Below are positions 32,208 through 47,200 of a DNA stretch of 64,000 bases, piece after piece. Origin of the DNA: Maniola hyperantus. Lineage: Eukaryota; Arthropoda; Insecta; Lepidoptera; Nymphalidae. Below the pieces are notes generated by a model, which ran no database searches, was not told where the DNA came from, and saw only the letters and a list, made by a program, of their open reading frames with translations. The DNA lies in the NCBI RefSeq assembly GCF_902806685.2, contig NC_048552.1, positions 12,427,662-12,491,661 on the forward strand, read 5' to 3'. Position numbers and translations under genes: made by a program. The number at the start of each line of letters is the position of its first letter. The stretch's first letter is position 1.

Positions 32208-35200
32208 GTAAGTGATCAAAAGAGGTCTTAAACCTACTGCGAAGATGAATAGTGGGAGGATGAGGGAGGAATAGGAACCTGTGTGGTGGCACGCTCTCGG
32301 GTAGGCCTATATCGGTTTGTGGGTGCACTCGGGTGGCCTATATCTAGTTGTGGACGTAAACTGGCTGATCTATTGGTTGGTTGATTGATGTTCCAAGTAG
32401 GTATTTTATGTCTCTAAAATTTAGCACACAGGTAGCTTGCATCCTAGAGCCATCTCGAGACTAGCAAAGAACTTTGCCATAATTTTTGAGTAGTTTTAAT
32501 GGCTGAAACTGTTTGATAGGAACTTCCCCTTATTATTCACGTGAAATGTTTTTGTTTGGGGTATCCAATTCCTCTAAGTAATAGCATACAGTAGATAACA
32601 TAAAATAATATACCTACTTTTTTAAGGAATGAAGATCTGAAGCTCATGCTGGATGGATCCAAGGACTCTTTGAAGCTGGAAGCTATGAAAAGAATTATTG
32701 CTGTGATTGCAAAAGGCAGAAACGCTTCTGATTTGTAAGTGAATATTTTAACATTCTCAGCTCTCAGTGTGTTTTATTTCCTATCATGCTATCCATACTA
32801 ATATTATAAATGCAAAAGTGTCTGTCTGTCTGTCTGCTAGCCTTTCACGGCCCAACCGTTCAACCGATTTTGACAAAATTTGGTACATTACTTGCATCCT
32901 AGGGAAGGACATAAGCCACATTTTATCCCGGAAAATCAAAGAGTTCCACAAAGTTGCGGGCATCATCTAGTATAATATAAATTACATAGTAGATTTTGCA
33001 TGTGGTAGCAAGATATACAGGTATATTATAGATGTTTATTATCCACAGATTTCCAGCGGTAGTCAAGAACGTGGTATCAAAAAACATAGAGGTCAAGAAG
33101 CTAGTCTATGTATACCTCGTGCGTTATGCAGAAGAGCAACAGGACCTTGCTCTATTGTCTATTAGCACTTTCCAGAGAGCACTCAAGGTTTGACTTAACA
33201 ATTTTTTATATGATTTGTAATTTTATGACGTCATTTTGATGTTAATGAGACATGGTTCCAGCGTAATAGCAATTTGCGGGACTTATAAAATAAAACTCTT
33301 TGCCATGCAGGATCCCAACCAGCTGATCCGCGCGAGTGCATTGCGCGTGCTGTCCTCTATTCGCGTGCCGATGATCGTGCCCATCGTGATGCTCGCCATC
33401 CGCGACTCGGCCAGCGACATGAGCCCCTATGTGAGGAAGACCGCGGCGCACGCTATACCTAAACTGTACAGGTAACTAAGAGCTATTTTTCTTTTCGAAA
33501 CGCTACAAAGAACGGCTTCAGATGCATCCGAATCCACTAGCCACCAGGCTCTTAATTGAGGACTACCCGAGACGCCTAAAGAGAAAATGTATTCTCGACC
33601 TCGCTTCTTGATAGGCAATAAAGAGTTGAGTGCTGGCTCCTAAAGAGGAGCAGCCGCTACAAAACAATATCCTACACCTAATTTGCTAAAAGTCCTTGGA
33701 CTGATCGCAAATCACAAAAAAAAAAAAACTTTTCTGCTACAATCCCTAACTCCCTACCCATATTATAAATGCGAAAGTGTGTTTGTTTGTTGGTTCATTG
33801 GTTTGTCCTTCAATCACGTCGCAACGGAGCAACGGATCAGCGTGATTTTTTGCATGGGTACCTATAGTCAAAGACCTGGAGAGTGACCTAAAAAAAGCTA
33901 ATTCCACACGGACGAAGTCGCGGGCATCAGCTATTAGACTCTTTATGAGTCTGAGTCACAACAAAACTTTTTATCTATGTTCCAGTCTAGACCCAGACCA
34001 GAAAGAAGAGCTAGTGGCTGTAATAGACAAGCTGCTCTCTGACAAGGCGCCGCTGGTCGTCGGCTCCGCTGCTATGGCCTTCAACGAAGTGTGTGGAGAT
34101 CGCATGAGTCTTATTGACAGGAGTTACAGGTGCGTAGTTCGTGGCAATTTTCCACCAAATGTCAAGAACTTTTCAACCTGGTTCATCCTTCACCCTTCTA
34201 CTATTGTACCGCAAGGCATCGCCAAGGTCTGCTCCCGTACGTAGTGGACACATTCCACAGATACGTATGAAGCGATTTGCCTCCTCATTTCTAATCCGAA
34301 CTACTAAGATTTAGTACACCCTTCCAGCATCAGTTTTCCCATCCAATTATAATATGGGTATGGTATGGTAACTCTTTCACCACTAACAGTGTCAAGCTCT
34401 GGAATTCTCTCTCAGCTGAAATACGTCAGGCGAAATCCTTAAACACCTTCAAAAATCGTTTGAAGAACTATTATTTATCTATGTAAACAGAATTATGTAG
34501 TATATTATAGATATATGTATATGGGTATATATAATTATATTTATTTGTGTATTATTAGAATGTACTGTGTATGTAGGTAGTCTAATTTATAATAATAACT
34601 AGGGCCATTTTCGGCTGCCGCACCAACCCGTGCTTTCGTGATTCCTTTCGTCAAAGGTTGCCTGGAAGAGATCGCTTTAGCGATAAGGCCGCCTTTGCAT
34701 GCTACATCTATTAGAATAAGATCCTGTATTGTGTTTTTTCAATGTTTACTTTGTGTTGTGTGCAATAAAGTGTCAATAAATAAAAATAAATAAATGGGTA
34801 CCTTCAAGTCGAAAGTGAATAGGTATCTTCTAGGCAAGCGCATCTTAGGCTGCATCATCACTTGCCACCAGGTCTGATTGGTCTATAAAATAAAAAAAAT
34901 CCTTACAGGAAGTTGTGTGCCCTTTTGGCGGACGTGGACGAGTGGGGACAGCTGACGCTGCTCAACGTGCTCACCGTGTATGCCAAGACGTGCTTCCCCG
35001 ATCCTAATACCGATGTGAGTGTCATAAAAAAACCGACCAAGTGCGAGTCAGGCTCGCGGAATGAGGAATCCGTACTACAGTCGTATTTTTTCGTCATTTT
35101 GCACGATAATTCAAAAACTATGATACATAAAAATAAATAAAAATGTTTTTTAGAATGCACAGATAAAGACCTTTCATATGATACCCCACTTGATATAGTT

Positions 35201-38200
35201 ATCTTACTTAGAAAATTGAAAATACTAATTATTAGTTCATGACGACAATTTAATTTTTTTTTGTGTGATCTAACCACAAATTCACAGTTTTCAGATTTTT
35301 CCCCGAATGTCAGCTGTAAGATCTACCTACCTGCCAAATTTCATGACTGTAGGTCAACGGGAAGTACCCTGTAGGTTTCCAGACAGACAGACAACAAAGT
35401 GATCCTATAAGGGTTTCGTTTTTCCTTTTGAGGTACGGAACCCTAAAAATATTCCATAGTTGGAACAACTGGATTTTCTTGTCAAAGTCAAATGATTTAT
35501 TCAAAATAGGTAATAAATTACTCTTTTTGATGGTCAGTTGTTGGATTTGTAAGATATAGTGGTGATAATTATTACGAAAACTTAAAACTAAAGCTACGAG
35601 GGTTCCGTGATAGCATTAAATTTTCTTCTTATCGGAATAATAATTTGCTTTCAGAACTATTCAAGTGACAGTGACAAGCCCTTCTACGATTCAGACAGTG
35701 ACGGAAGTGATAAACGCGCGTCTAGCTCGCCCAGTGTGGAACCCGACCTTAGGCTGCTACTGCGGGCCGCTAAGCCCTTACTGCAGAGCAGAAACGCGGG
35801 CGTTGTTATGGCCGTAGCTCAATTATTCTTTCATTGTGGACCCGGTGAGTGTAAACACAGCTTTAGCGATAGTAAACGCGCGTCTAGCTCGCCCAGTGTG
35901 GAACCCGACCTTAGGCTGCTACGGGGGGCCGCTAAGCCCTTACTGCAGAGCAGAAACGCGGGCGTTGTTATGGCCGTAGCTCAATTATTCTTTCATTGTG
36001 GACCCGGTGAGTGTAAACACAGCTTTAGCGATAGTAAACGCGCGTCTAGCTCGCCCAGTGTGGAACCCGACCTTAGGCTGCTACGGGGGGCCGCTAAGCC
36101 CTTACTGCAGAGCAGAAACGCGGGCGTCGTTATGGCCGTAGCTCAATTATTCTTTCATTGTGGACCCGGTGAGTGTAAACACAGCTTTAGCGATAGTAAA
36201 CGCGCGTCTAGCTCGCCCAGTGTGGAAGCCGACCTTAGGCTGCTACGGAGGGCCGCTAAGCCCTTACTGCAGAGCAGAAACGCGGGCGTCGTTATGGCCG
36301 TAGCTCAATTATTCTTTCATTGTGGACCCGGTGAGTGTAAACACAGCTTTAGCGATAGTAAACGTGCGTCTAGCTCGCCCAGTGTGTTTTAATTTTTTAA
36401 ATTTAGACTTATATATGGGGCCGACTCTCTTGTACACAATCTCTAACCTAAACTAAATCATCAGGTCTAAATCTAGTGCTATCCTTTTCCGCATGCAACA
36501 TTATGAAAGGGATAGCAATATATTTACAGGTGCCATTTTAGTTTAGTTTAGAGATTGTGTACAACGGAATTAACCACATTTTCAGCTAAGACGTCACAAT
36601 ATGGCGGAAAGTCTGGCCTATTCTTAGTTTGAATGCATTACATTTTACACTAGATGATGCCCGCGACTTCGTCCGCGTGGATTTAAGTTTTTAAAAATCC
36701 TGTGGGAACTCTTCATTTTTCCGGGATAAAAAGTAGCCTATGTCCTTCCCCGGGATGCAAGCTATATTTGTACCAAATTTCGTCAAAATCGGTTGTAGAG
36801 ACACAGACTGACAGACACACTTTCGCATTTATAATATTAGTATGGTTAGTATGGATTATGGTGTTGCAGCTCAAGAACTGCCGCCGGTGGCCAAAGCCAT
36901 GGTCCGCTTGTTACGAGCACCCATCGAAGTGCAGAGCGTTGTGCTGAACACCATCGCTTCTATCACTGTCACCAGACGGGTAAGGATCTACAACTTTTTT
37001 TTTTTTTTTGATATTTCAAAGCTATCTGCAATCAGTCATTGGATGGACTTTTATCTGATTTTTATGAGTGCATTCAAGGATCTACAACTGTACCTAAATG
37101 TATTGAATTACTAGCTTATGCTCGTGGCTTTATCCGCGTGGACTGCATACATTTCAAACCCCCATTTAACCCACTTAGGGGTGAAATTTCCAGAAATCCT
37201 TTTTTAGTGGATACCTAACACTTTACAAAGGACACACCCTCTCAACAAGTCTCTAGGACCAGCAGTTTAGGCTGTGCGTTAATATATAAGTCAGTCAGTC
37301 AGGAAGAACGCGAAAATTTATCCACAGGAGTAAAAAATATCTATTAGTTCTACTGCCTAATTTTAACGGAAATCGTAACCTAACTAACAAACACTACATT
37401 GTGGCTAATTTCATTGTACACAATCTCTAAACTAAACTAAAATGGCATGTCTAAATTTAATGCTATCCCTTTCATAATGTTGCTTGGGGAAAAGGATGGC
37501 ACTAAATTTAGACCTGTTAATTTAGTTTAGTTTAGAGATTGTGTACAAGAGAATCGGCTCGTTTTATGGCAGCGTATCCTTAAGATCTTTTCACATTGAT
37601 CGGCAACCGCACGGCATGGCATTGCCAAGTTTTTTTTGTACCAAAAATAAGTAAATGTAAAAAGCTAAAAAGCAGTCAGGGCAGCAATTATCTCTATAAG
37701 ATATTTCTATCAACATACCTACACAAACAACGAACATAAGTTCAAGTTCGGAGACCTTTTTGACGTAAATAAAGTACCAGTAGAGCATGGGTGTGAGGTT
37801 AGGCTTAGGCACTATAGAAATTCCTATATAACACGAGATAACTTTATGAGAAGTTAAAAACCAATTTTTCCTTTCAGTCGCTTTTCGAACCATTCCTGAA
37901 GTCATTCTTCGTAAGAAACTCAGACGCAACACATCTAAAACTCTTAAAACTGGAGATTCTAACTAATTTAGCGACTGAAGCAAGCGCGGCAGTTGTGCTG
38001 AGAGAATACCAAACCTATGTGACATCGAGTGACAAGGCTTTTGTGGCAGCCACTATACAAGCGATAGGCAGGCTGGCCGTGGCCATTCATACAGAAACTG
38101 AGACCTGCCTTAATGGGTTACTGCATCTTCTGTCCAGCAAAGATGGTAAGATATTTCTGTCTCTTTTATTTCAAAGTTATTTGTTATTGTTGTCTCTTTT

Positions 38201-41200
38201 ATCCTACAAAGATGGTGAGTTATCTCTACCTCTTTTACTCTAGATGTTTGATATTACTGTCTCTTTCGTTCTCAGAAAACACAGACAATAGAAATTTGTA
38301 TTCTATTCAATGTAAGTGAAGTTCCATTTTCCTTTATTCAGAATGGGTGGTATGTGAAGCGGTGGTGGTGGTGAAGAGAGTGGTGGGCGGGGGCGCCAGC
38401 TCCGCGCAGGCGGCCGTGTCGCGCGCTGCCAAGCTGCTGCGATCTGACAGGTGATTATACAGGGTGTAACCAGAGGTATGTGAAGCGGTGGTGGTGGTGA
38501 AGAGAGTGGTGGGCGGGGGCGCCAGCTCCGCGCAGGCGGCCGTGTCGCGCGCTGCCAAGCTGCTGCGATCTGACAGGTGATTATACAGGGTGTAACCAGA
38601 GGTATGTGAAGCGGTGGTGGTGGTGAAGAGAGTGGTGGGCGGGGGCGCCAGCTCCGCGCAGGCGGCCGTGTCGCGCGCTGCCAAGCTGCTGCGATCTGAC
38701 AGGTGATTATACAGGGTGTAACCAGAGGTATGTGAAGCGGTGGTGGTGGTGAAGAGAGTGGTGGGCGGGGGCGCCAGCTCCGCGCAGGCGGCCGTGTCGC
38801 GCGCTGCCAAGCTGCTGCGATCTGACAGGTGATTATACAGGGTGTAACCAGAGGTATGTGAAGCGGTGGTGGTGGTGAAGAGAGTGGTGGGCGGGGGCGC
38901 CAGCTCCGCGCAGGCGGCCGTGTCGCGCGCTGCCAAGCTGCTGCGATCTGACAGGTGATTATACAGGGTGTAACCAGAGGTATGTGAAGCGGTGGTGGTG
39001 GTGAAGAGAGTGGTGGGCGGGGGCGCCAGCTCCGCGCAGGCGGCCGTGTCGCGCGCTGCCAAGCTGCTGCGATCTGACAGGTGATTATACAGGGTGTAAC
39101 CAGAGGTATGTGAAGCGGTGGTGGTGGTGAAGAGAGTGGTGGGCGGGGGCGCCAGCTCCGCGCAGGCGGCCGTGTCGCGCGCTGCCAAGCTGCTGCGATC
39201 TGACAGGTGATTATACAGGGTGTAACCAGAGGTATGTGAAGCGGTGGTGGTGGTGAAGAGAGTGGTGGGCGGGGGCGCCAGCTCCGCGCAGGCGGCCGTG
39301 TCGCGCGCTGCCAAGCTGCTGCGATCTGACAGGTGATTATACAGGGTGTAACCAGAACGCTAGCAAAAACTACTGCTAGTGTTATTGTTATTGAGATTTA
39401 GGTGTTTAAAAATCTTGTGGGAACTCTTTGAATTCCTGAGATAAAAAGTAGCATATGTCACTCTCCAGGTCTTTAACTATACTCATGCAAAAAAATCACG
39501 TCGATCCGTTGATCCGTTGCGATGTGATTGAAGGACAAACTAACAAACCAATAAACCAACAAACAAACACACTGTTATAATCTGGGTAGAATATCAATAA
39601 TATGGGTAGTGCTTATTGTTTGGAAAATTTATTGACCCAGTAACAGCGCGATTGTCCCGTGGCGCTTGGCTTGTCGATTGCTTGATTCGAGTTTTTGTAA
39701 AGATATGTTTTTAGGGTTCCGTACCTCAAAAGGAAAAACGGAACCCTTATAGGATCATTTTGTTGTCTGTCAGTCTGTCTGTCTGTCAAGAAACCTATGT
39801 TACCTATAGAAGGTAGGTATTAGCAGACGAGGGGAACAATCTAAAATCCGTGAATTTGTGGTTACATCGCAAGAATAAATTAAAATGTATGTGTGAACAA
39901 ATATTGCTATTTTCAAGTTTCAAAGTAAGATTACTATACCAAGTGGAGTAACATATGAAAGGGCTTTACTTTTACATTCTAAAACAGATTTTTATTTATT
40001 TTTAGGCATAATAGTTTTTGATTTATCGTGCAAAATGTCGATAAAATATGATTGCAGTACGGAACCCTCACGCACTTGGCCGGTTTTTGATTCTGTTTGG
40101 CGAAAGCTTGAATGGTTGTCCTTTGGCACAGGTTGGCGGGCAACGCGCGCGCGGCCGCCGTGTGGCTGGTGGCGGAGCACGGCGCCAAGCACGCGCGCGC
40201 GGCCGCCATATTGGCTCACATGGCGGCCAACTTTGCTGACCAGGTGTGTCTTACCACTTAGTAGTTAGTACCAAACTTGACTACAAATTTTCATTTTTAT
40301 TTATTTACTAGCTGATGCCCGCGACTTCGTCCGTGTAATGTTTCTTATACAGATTTTTATTATTTAAAGCTAATAACCTAAATGTCGATTTTTACCTCCT
40401 TAGGGGGAAATTTGCTCAAATACGTTTCTTAGCTGACACGTACGTCCTTCCAAATTTCAAGTTTGTAGGCTTTATAGTTTCTCAGATTTCATGATTAGTT
40501 AGTGAGTGAGTGGTATTTCGCATTTACAATTATGTAGACTAGCAGATGCCCGCGACTGTTACGTTTTTAAAAATCCCGTGGGAACTGTGATTTTCGAGTC
40601 TAAAAAGTAGCCCATGTCACTTTCGAAGTATTAAACTATACCGATGCAAAAAATCACGTCGATAAGTTGCTCCGTTGTGACGTGATTGGGGGACAAAAAA
40701 CATACTTTCGCATTTATAACATGGGCAGTGATAGGCAAGCGCTTACACATAATCACACCTGATGGAAAGTGATGATGTGGCCTAAGATGGACGCGTTTAA
40801 CTAGAAGATGCCTATTCACTCTTGTTTTAAAGATACCCGGATTGTAATTGGTTAGAAACATATATTGTGGAAGAGAATTTCTAACATTCAATTTAAAAAA
40901 AAGTAGAACCCAAAAAAAATCAAAGTGTTCTTGTACGATGTTACCGAACCCTTCGTGTCTGAGTCCGACTCGCACTTGACCGGTTTTTTTCTTTTAGGAT
41001 GAGTTAGTGAAGCTCCAACTCCTATCCCTTGCTGTAAAGCTGTCCATAACGCAGCCAGACACAGTTCCTCTGTGCAAGTACGTGCTCTCGCTAGCACGGT
41101 ACGACGCGAGCTACGACGTGCGCGACCGAGCACGCATGCTCCGCCGGTTCATAGACCCGCAGCAGAGCGGCTTGCTGAGCCAGTACGCGGCGCAGATATT

Positions 41201-44200
41201 CTGCCCCGACAAGCCTAAGCCGACGATACAGAGTAATTTCAAAGGTAAGTTGTACCTATGTATTTTTGTTTTTAAATACTTGTAAAAGTTTATTAAAATA
41301 AAAATCTTGTATTCTATTGCTCCTAGATCGCGACCAGTACACAGTAGGATCTCTATCGCAGTACATAGGATCAGCCGCGGCGGGCTATCGGCCCCTGCCG
41401 CAGGCGCCGCGGGAGACCGTGGGCGCGAGCTTGCGAGAGGCCACCGCTGCGCCCATCACCACACAAGTCTCTGATGACGCGCAGGTGTGTCAGATCGCGA
41501 CCAGTACACAGTAGGATCTCTATCGCAGTACATAGGATCAGCCGCGGCGGGCTATCGGCCCCTGCCGCAGGCGCCGCGGGAGACCGTGGGCGCGAGCTTG
41601 CGAGAGGCCACCGCTGCGCCCATCACCACACAAGTCTCTGATGACGCGCAGGTGTGTCAGATCGCGACCAGTACACAGTAGGATCTCTATCGCAGTACAT
41701 AGGATCAGCCGCGGCGGGCTATCGGCCCCTGCCGCAGGCGCCGCGGGAGACCGTGGGCGCGAGCTTGCGAGAGGCCACCGCTGCGCCCATCACCACACAA
41801 GTCTCTGATGACGCGCAGGTGTGTCAGATCGCGACCAGTACACAGTAGGATCTCTATCGCAGTACATAGGATCAGCCGCGGCGGGCTATCGGCCCCTGCC
41901 GCAGGCGCCGCGGGAGACCGTGGGCGCGAGCTTGCGAGAGGCCACCGCTGCGCCCATCACCACACAAGTCTCTGATGACGCGCAGGTGTGTCAGATCGCG
42001 ACCAGTACACAGTAGGATCTCTATCGCAGTACATAGGATCAGCCGCGGCGGGCTATCGGCCCCTGCCGCAGGCGCCGCGGGAGACCGTGGGCGCGAGCTT
42101 GCGAGAGGCCACCGCTGCGCCCATCACCACACAAGTCTCTGATGACGCGCAGGTGTGTCAGATCGCGACCAGTACACAGTAGGATCTCTATCGCAGTACA
42201 TAGGATCAGCCGCGGCGGGCTATCGGCCCCTGCCGCAGGCGCCGCGGGAGACCGTGGGCGCGAGCTTGCGAGAGGCCACCGCTGCGCCCATCACCACACA
42301 AGTCTCTGATGACGCGCAGGTGTGTCAGATCGCGACCAGTACACAGTAGGATCTCTATCGCAGTACATAGGATCAGCCGCGGCGGGCTATCGGCCCCTGC
42401 CGCAGGCGCCGCGGGAGACCGTGGGCGCGAGCTTGCGAGAGGCCACCGCTGCGCCCATCACCACACAAGTCTCTGATGACGCGCAGGTGTGTCAGATCGC
42501 GACCAGTACACAGTAGGATCTCTATCGCAGTACATAGGATCAGCCGCGGCGGGCTATCGGCCCCTGCCGCAGGCGCCGCGGGAGACCGTGGGCGCGAGCT
42601 TGCGAGAGGCCACCGCTGCGCCCATCACCACACAAGTCTCTGATGACGCGCAGGTGTGTCAGATCGCGACCAGTACACAGTAGGATCTCTATCGCAGTAC
42701 ATAGGATCAGCCGCGGCGGGCTATCGGCCCCTGCCGCAGGCGCCGCGGGAGACCGTGGGCGCGAGCTTGCGAGAGGCCACCGCTGCGCCCATCACCACAC
42801 AAGTCTCTGATGACGCGCAGGTGTGTCAGATCGCGACCAGTACACAGTAGGATCTCTATCGCAGTACATAGGATCAGCCGCGGCGGGCTATCGGCCCCTG
42901 CCGCAGGCGCCGCGGGAGACCGTGGGCGCGAGCTTGCGAGAGGCCACCGCTGCGCCCATCACCACACAAGTCTCTGATGACGCGCAGGTGTGTCAGATCG
43001 CGACCAGTACACAGTAGGATCTCTATCGCAGTACATAGGATCAGCCGCGGCGGGCTATCGGCCCCTGCCGCAGGCGCCGCGGGAGACCGTGGGCGCGAGC
43101 TTGCGAGAGGCCACCGCTGCGCCCATCACCACACAAGTCTCTGATGACGCGCAGGTGTGTCAGATCGCGACCAGTACACAGTAGGATCTCTATCGCAGTA
43201 CATAGGATCAGCCGCGGCGGGCTATCGGCCCCTGCCGCAGGCGCCGCGGGAGACCGTGGGCGCGAGCTTGCGAGAGGCCACCGCAGCGCCCATCACCACA
43301 CAAGTCTCTGATGACGCGCAGGTGTGTCAGATCGCGACCAGTACACAGTAGGATCTCTATCGCAGTACATAGGATCAGCCGCGGCGGGCTATCGGCCCCT
43401 GCCGCAGGCGCCGCGGGAGACCGTGGGCGCGAGCTTGCGAGAGGCCACCGCTGCGCCCATCACCACACAAGTCTCTGATGACGCGCAGGTGTGTCAGATC
43501 GCGACCAGTACACAGTAGGATCTCTATCGCAGTACATAGGATCAGCCGCGGCGGGCTATCGGCCCCTGCCGCAGGCGCCGCGGGAGACCGTGGGCGCGAG
43601 CTTGCGAGAGGCCACCGCTGCGCCCATCACCACACAAGTCTCTGATGACGCGCAGGTGTGTCAGATCGCGACCAGTACACAGTAGGATCTCTATCGCAGT
43701 ACATAGGATCAGCCGCGGCGGGCTATCGGCCCCTGCCGCAGGCGCCGCGGGAGACCGTGGGCGCGAGCTTGCGAGAGGCCACCGCTGCGCCCATCACCAC
43801 ACAAGTCTCTGATGACGCGCAGGTGTGTCAGATCGCGACCAGTACACAGTAGGATCTCTATCGCAGTACATAGGATCAGCCGCGGCGGGCTATCGGCCCC
43901 TGCCGCAGGCGCCGCGGGAGACCGTGGGCGCGAGCTTGCGAGAGGCCACCGCTGCGCCCATCACCACACAAGTCTCTGATGACGCGCAGGTGTGTCAGAT
44001 CGCGACCAGTACACAGTAGGATCTCTATCGCAGTACATAGGATCAGCCGCGGCGGGCTATCGGCCCCTGCCGCAGGCGCCGCGGGAGACCGTGGGCGCGA
44101 GCTTGCGAGAGGCCACCGCTGCGCCCATCACCACACAAGTCTCTGATGACGCGCAGGTGTGTCAGATCGCGACCAGTACACAGTAGGATCTCTATCGCAG

Positions 44201-47200
44201 TACATAGGATCAGCCGCGGCGGGCTATCGGCCCCTGCCGCAGGCGCCGCGGGAGACCGTGGGCGCGAGCTTGCGAGAGGCCACCGCTGCGCCCATCACCA
44301 CACAAGTCTCTGATGACGCGCAGGTGTGTCAGATCGCGACCAGTACACAGTAGGATCTCTATCGCAGTACATAGGATCAGCCGCGGCGGGCTATCGGCCC
44401 CTGCCGCAGGCGCCGCGGGAGACCGTGGGCGCGAGCTTGCGAGAGGCCACCGCTGCGCCCATCACCACACAAGTCTCTGATGACGCGCAGGTGTGTCAGA
44501 TCGCGACCAGTACACAGTAGGATCTCTATCGCAGTACATAGGATCAGCCGCGGCGGGCTATCGGCCCCTGCCGCAGGCGCCGCGGGAGACCGTGGGCGCG
44601 AGCTTGCGAGAGGCCACCGCTGCGCCCATCACCACACAAGTCTCTGATGACGCGCAGGTGTGTCAGATCGCGACCAGTACACAGTAGGATCTCTATCGCA
44701 GTACATAGGATCAGCCGCGGCGGGCTATCGGCCCCTGCCGCAGGCGCCGCGGGAGACCGTGGGCGCGAGCTTGCGAGAGGCCACCGCTGCGCCCATCACC
44801 ACACAAGTCTCTGATGACGCGCAGGTGTGTCAGATCGCGACCAGTACACAGTAGGATCTCTATCGCAGTACATAGGATCAGCCGCGGCGGGCTATCGGCC
44901 CCTGCCGCAGGCGCCGCGGGAGACCGTGGGCGCGAGCTTGCGAGAGGCCACCGCTGCGCCCATCACCACACAAGTCTCTGATGACGCGCAGGTGTGTCAG
45001 ATCGCGACCAGTACACAGTAGGATCTCTATCGCAGTACATAGGATCAGCCGCGGCGGGCTATCGGCCCCTGCCGCAGGCGCCGCGGGAGACCGTGGGCGC
45101 GAGCTTGCGAGAGGCCACCGCTGCGCCCATCACCACACAAGTCTCTGATGACGCGCAGGTGTGTCAGATCGCGACCAGTACACAGTAGGATCTCTATCGC
45201 AGTACATAGGATCAGCCGCGGCGGGCTATCGGCCCCTGCCGCAGGCGCCGCGGGAGACCGTGGGCGCGAGCTTGCGAGAGGCCACCGCTGCGCCCATCAC
45301 CACACAAGTCTCTGATGACGCGCAGGTGTGTCAGATCGCGACCAGTACACAGTAGGATCTCTATCGCAGTACATAGGATCAGCCGCGGCGGGCTATCGGC
45401 CCCTGCCGCAGGCGCCGCGGGAGACCGTGGGCGCGAGCTTGCGAGAGGCCACCGCTGCGCCCATCACCACACAAGTCTCTGATGACGCGCAGGTGTGTCA
45501 GATCGCGACCAGTACACAGTAGGATCTCTATCGCAGTACATAGGATCAGCCGCGGCGGGCTATCGGCCCCTGCCGCAGGCGCCGCGGGAGACCGTGGGCG
45601 CGAGCTTGCGAGAGGCCACCGTTGCGCCCATCACCACACAAGTCTCTGATGACGCGCAGGTGTGTCAGATCGCGACCAGTACACAGTAGGATCTCTATCG
45701 CAGTACATAGCATCAGCCGCGGCGGGCTATCGGCCCCTGCCGCAGGCGCCGCGGGAGACCGTGGGCGCGAGCTTGCGAGAGGCCACCGTTGCGCCCATCA
45801 CCACACAAGTCTCTGATGACGCGCAGGTGTGTCAGATCGCGACCAGTACACAGTAGGATCTCTATCGCAGTACATAGGATCAGCCGCGGCGGGCTATCGG
45901 CCCCTGCCGCAGGCGCCGCGGGAGACCGTGGGCGCGAGCTTGCGAGAGGCCACCGCTGCGCCCATCACCACACAAGTCTCTGATGACGCGCAGGTGTGTC
46001 AGATCGCGACCAGTACACAGTAGGATCTCTATCGCAGTACATAGGATCAGCCGCGGCGGGCTATCGGCCCCTGCCGCAGGCGCCGCGGGAGACCGTGGGC
46101 GCGAGCTTGCGAGAGGCCACCGCTGCGCCCATCACCACACAAGTCTCTGATGACGCGCAGGTGTGTCAGATCGCGACCAGTACACAGTAGGATCTCTATC
46201 GCAGTACATAGGATCAGCCGCGGCGGGCTATCGGCCCCTGCCGCAGGCGCCGCGGGAGACCGTGGGCGCGAGCTTGCGAGAGGCCACCGCTGCGCCCATC
46301 ACCACACAAGTCTCTGATGACGCGCAGGTGTGTCAGATCGCGACCAGTACACAGTAGGATCTCTATCGCAGTACATAGGATCAGCCGCGGCGGGCTATCG
46401 GCCCCTGCCGCAGGCGCCGCGGGAGACCGTGGGCGCGAGCTTGCGAGAGGCCACCGCTGCGCCCATCACCACACAAGTCTCTGATGACGCGCAGGTGTGT
46501 CAGATCGCGACCAGTACACAGTAGGATCTCTATCGCAGTACATAGGATCAGCCGCGGCGGGCTATCGGCCCCTGCCGCAGGCGCCGCGGGAGACCGTGGG
46601 CGCGAGCTTGCGAGAAGCCACCGCTGCGCCCATCACCACACAAGTCTCTGATGACGCGCAGGTGTGTCAGATCGCGACCAGTACACAGTAGGATCTCTAT
46701 CGCAGTACATAGCATCAGCCGCGGCGGGCTATCGGCCCCTGCCGCAGGCGCCGCGGGAGACCGTGGGCGCGAGCTTGCGAGAGGCCACCGCTGCGCCCAT
46801 CACCACACAAGTCTCTGATGACGCGCAGGTGTGTCAGATCGCGACCAGTACACAGTAGGATCTCTATCGCAGTACATAGGATCAGCCGCGGCGGGCTATC
46901 GGCCCCTGCCGCAGGCGCCGCGGGAGACCGTGGGCGCGAGCTTGCGAGAGGCCACCGCTGCGCCCATCACCACACAAGTCTCTGATGACGCGCAGGTGTG
47001 TCAGATCGCGACCAGTACACAGTAGGATCTCTATCGCAGTACATAGGATCAGCCGCGGCGGGCTATCGGCCCCTGCCGCAGGCGCCGCGGGAGACCGTGG
47101 GCGCGAGCTTGCGAGAAGGCCACCGCTGCGCCCATCACCACACAAGTCTCTGATGACGCGCAGGTGTGTCAGATCGCGACCAGTACACAGTAGGATCTCT

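Noticed and set aside
38334..39314. 326-codon minus-strand open frame
   Set aside because: It is antisense to the eight copies of AP3B1 exon 10 and is open only because the unit (126 bp) is a multiple of 3.
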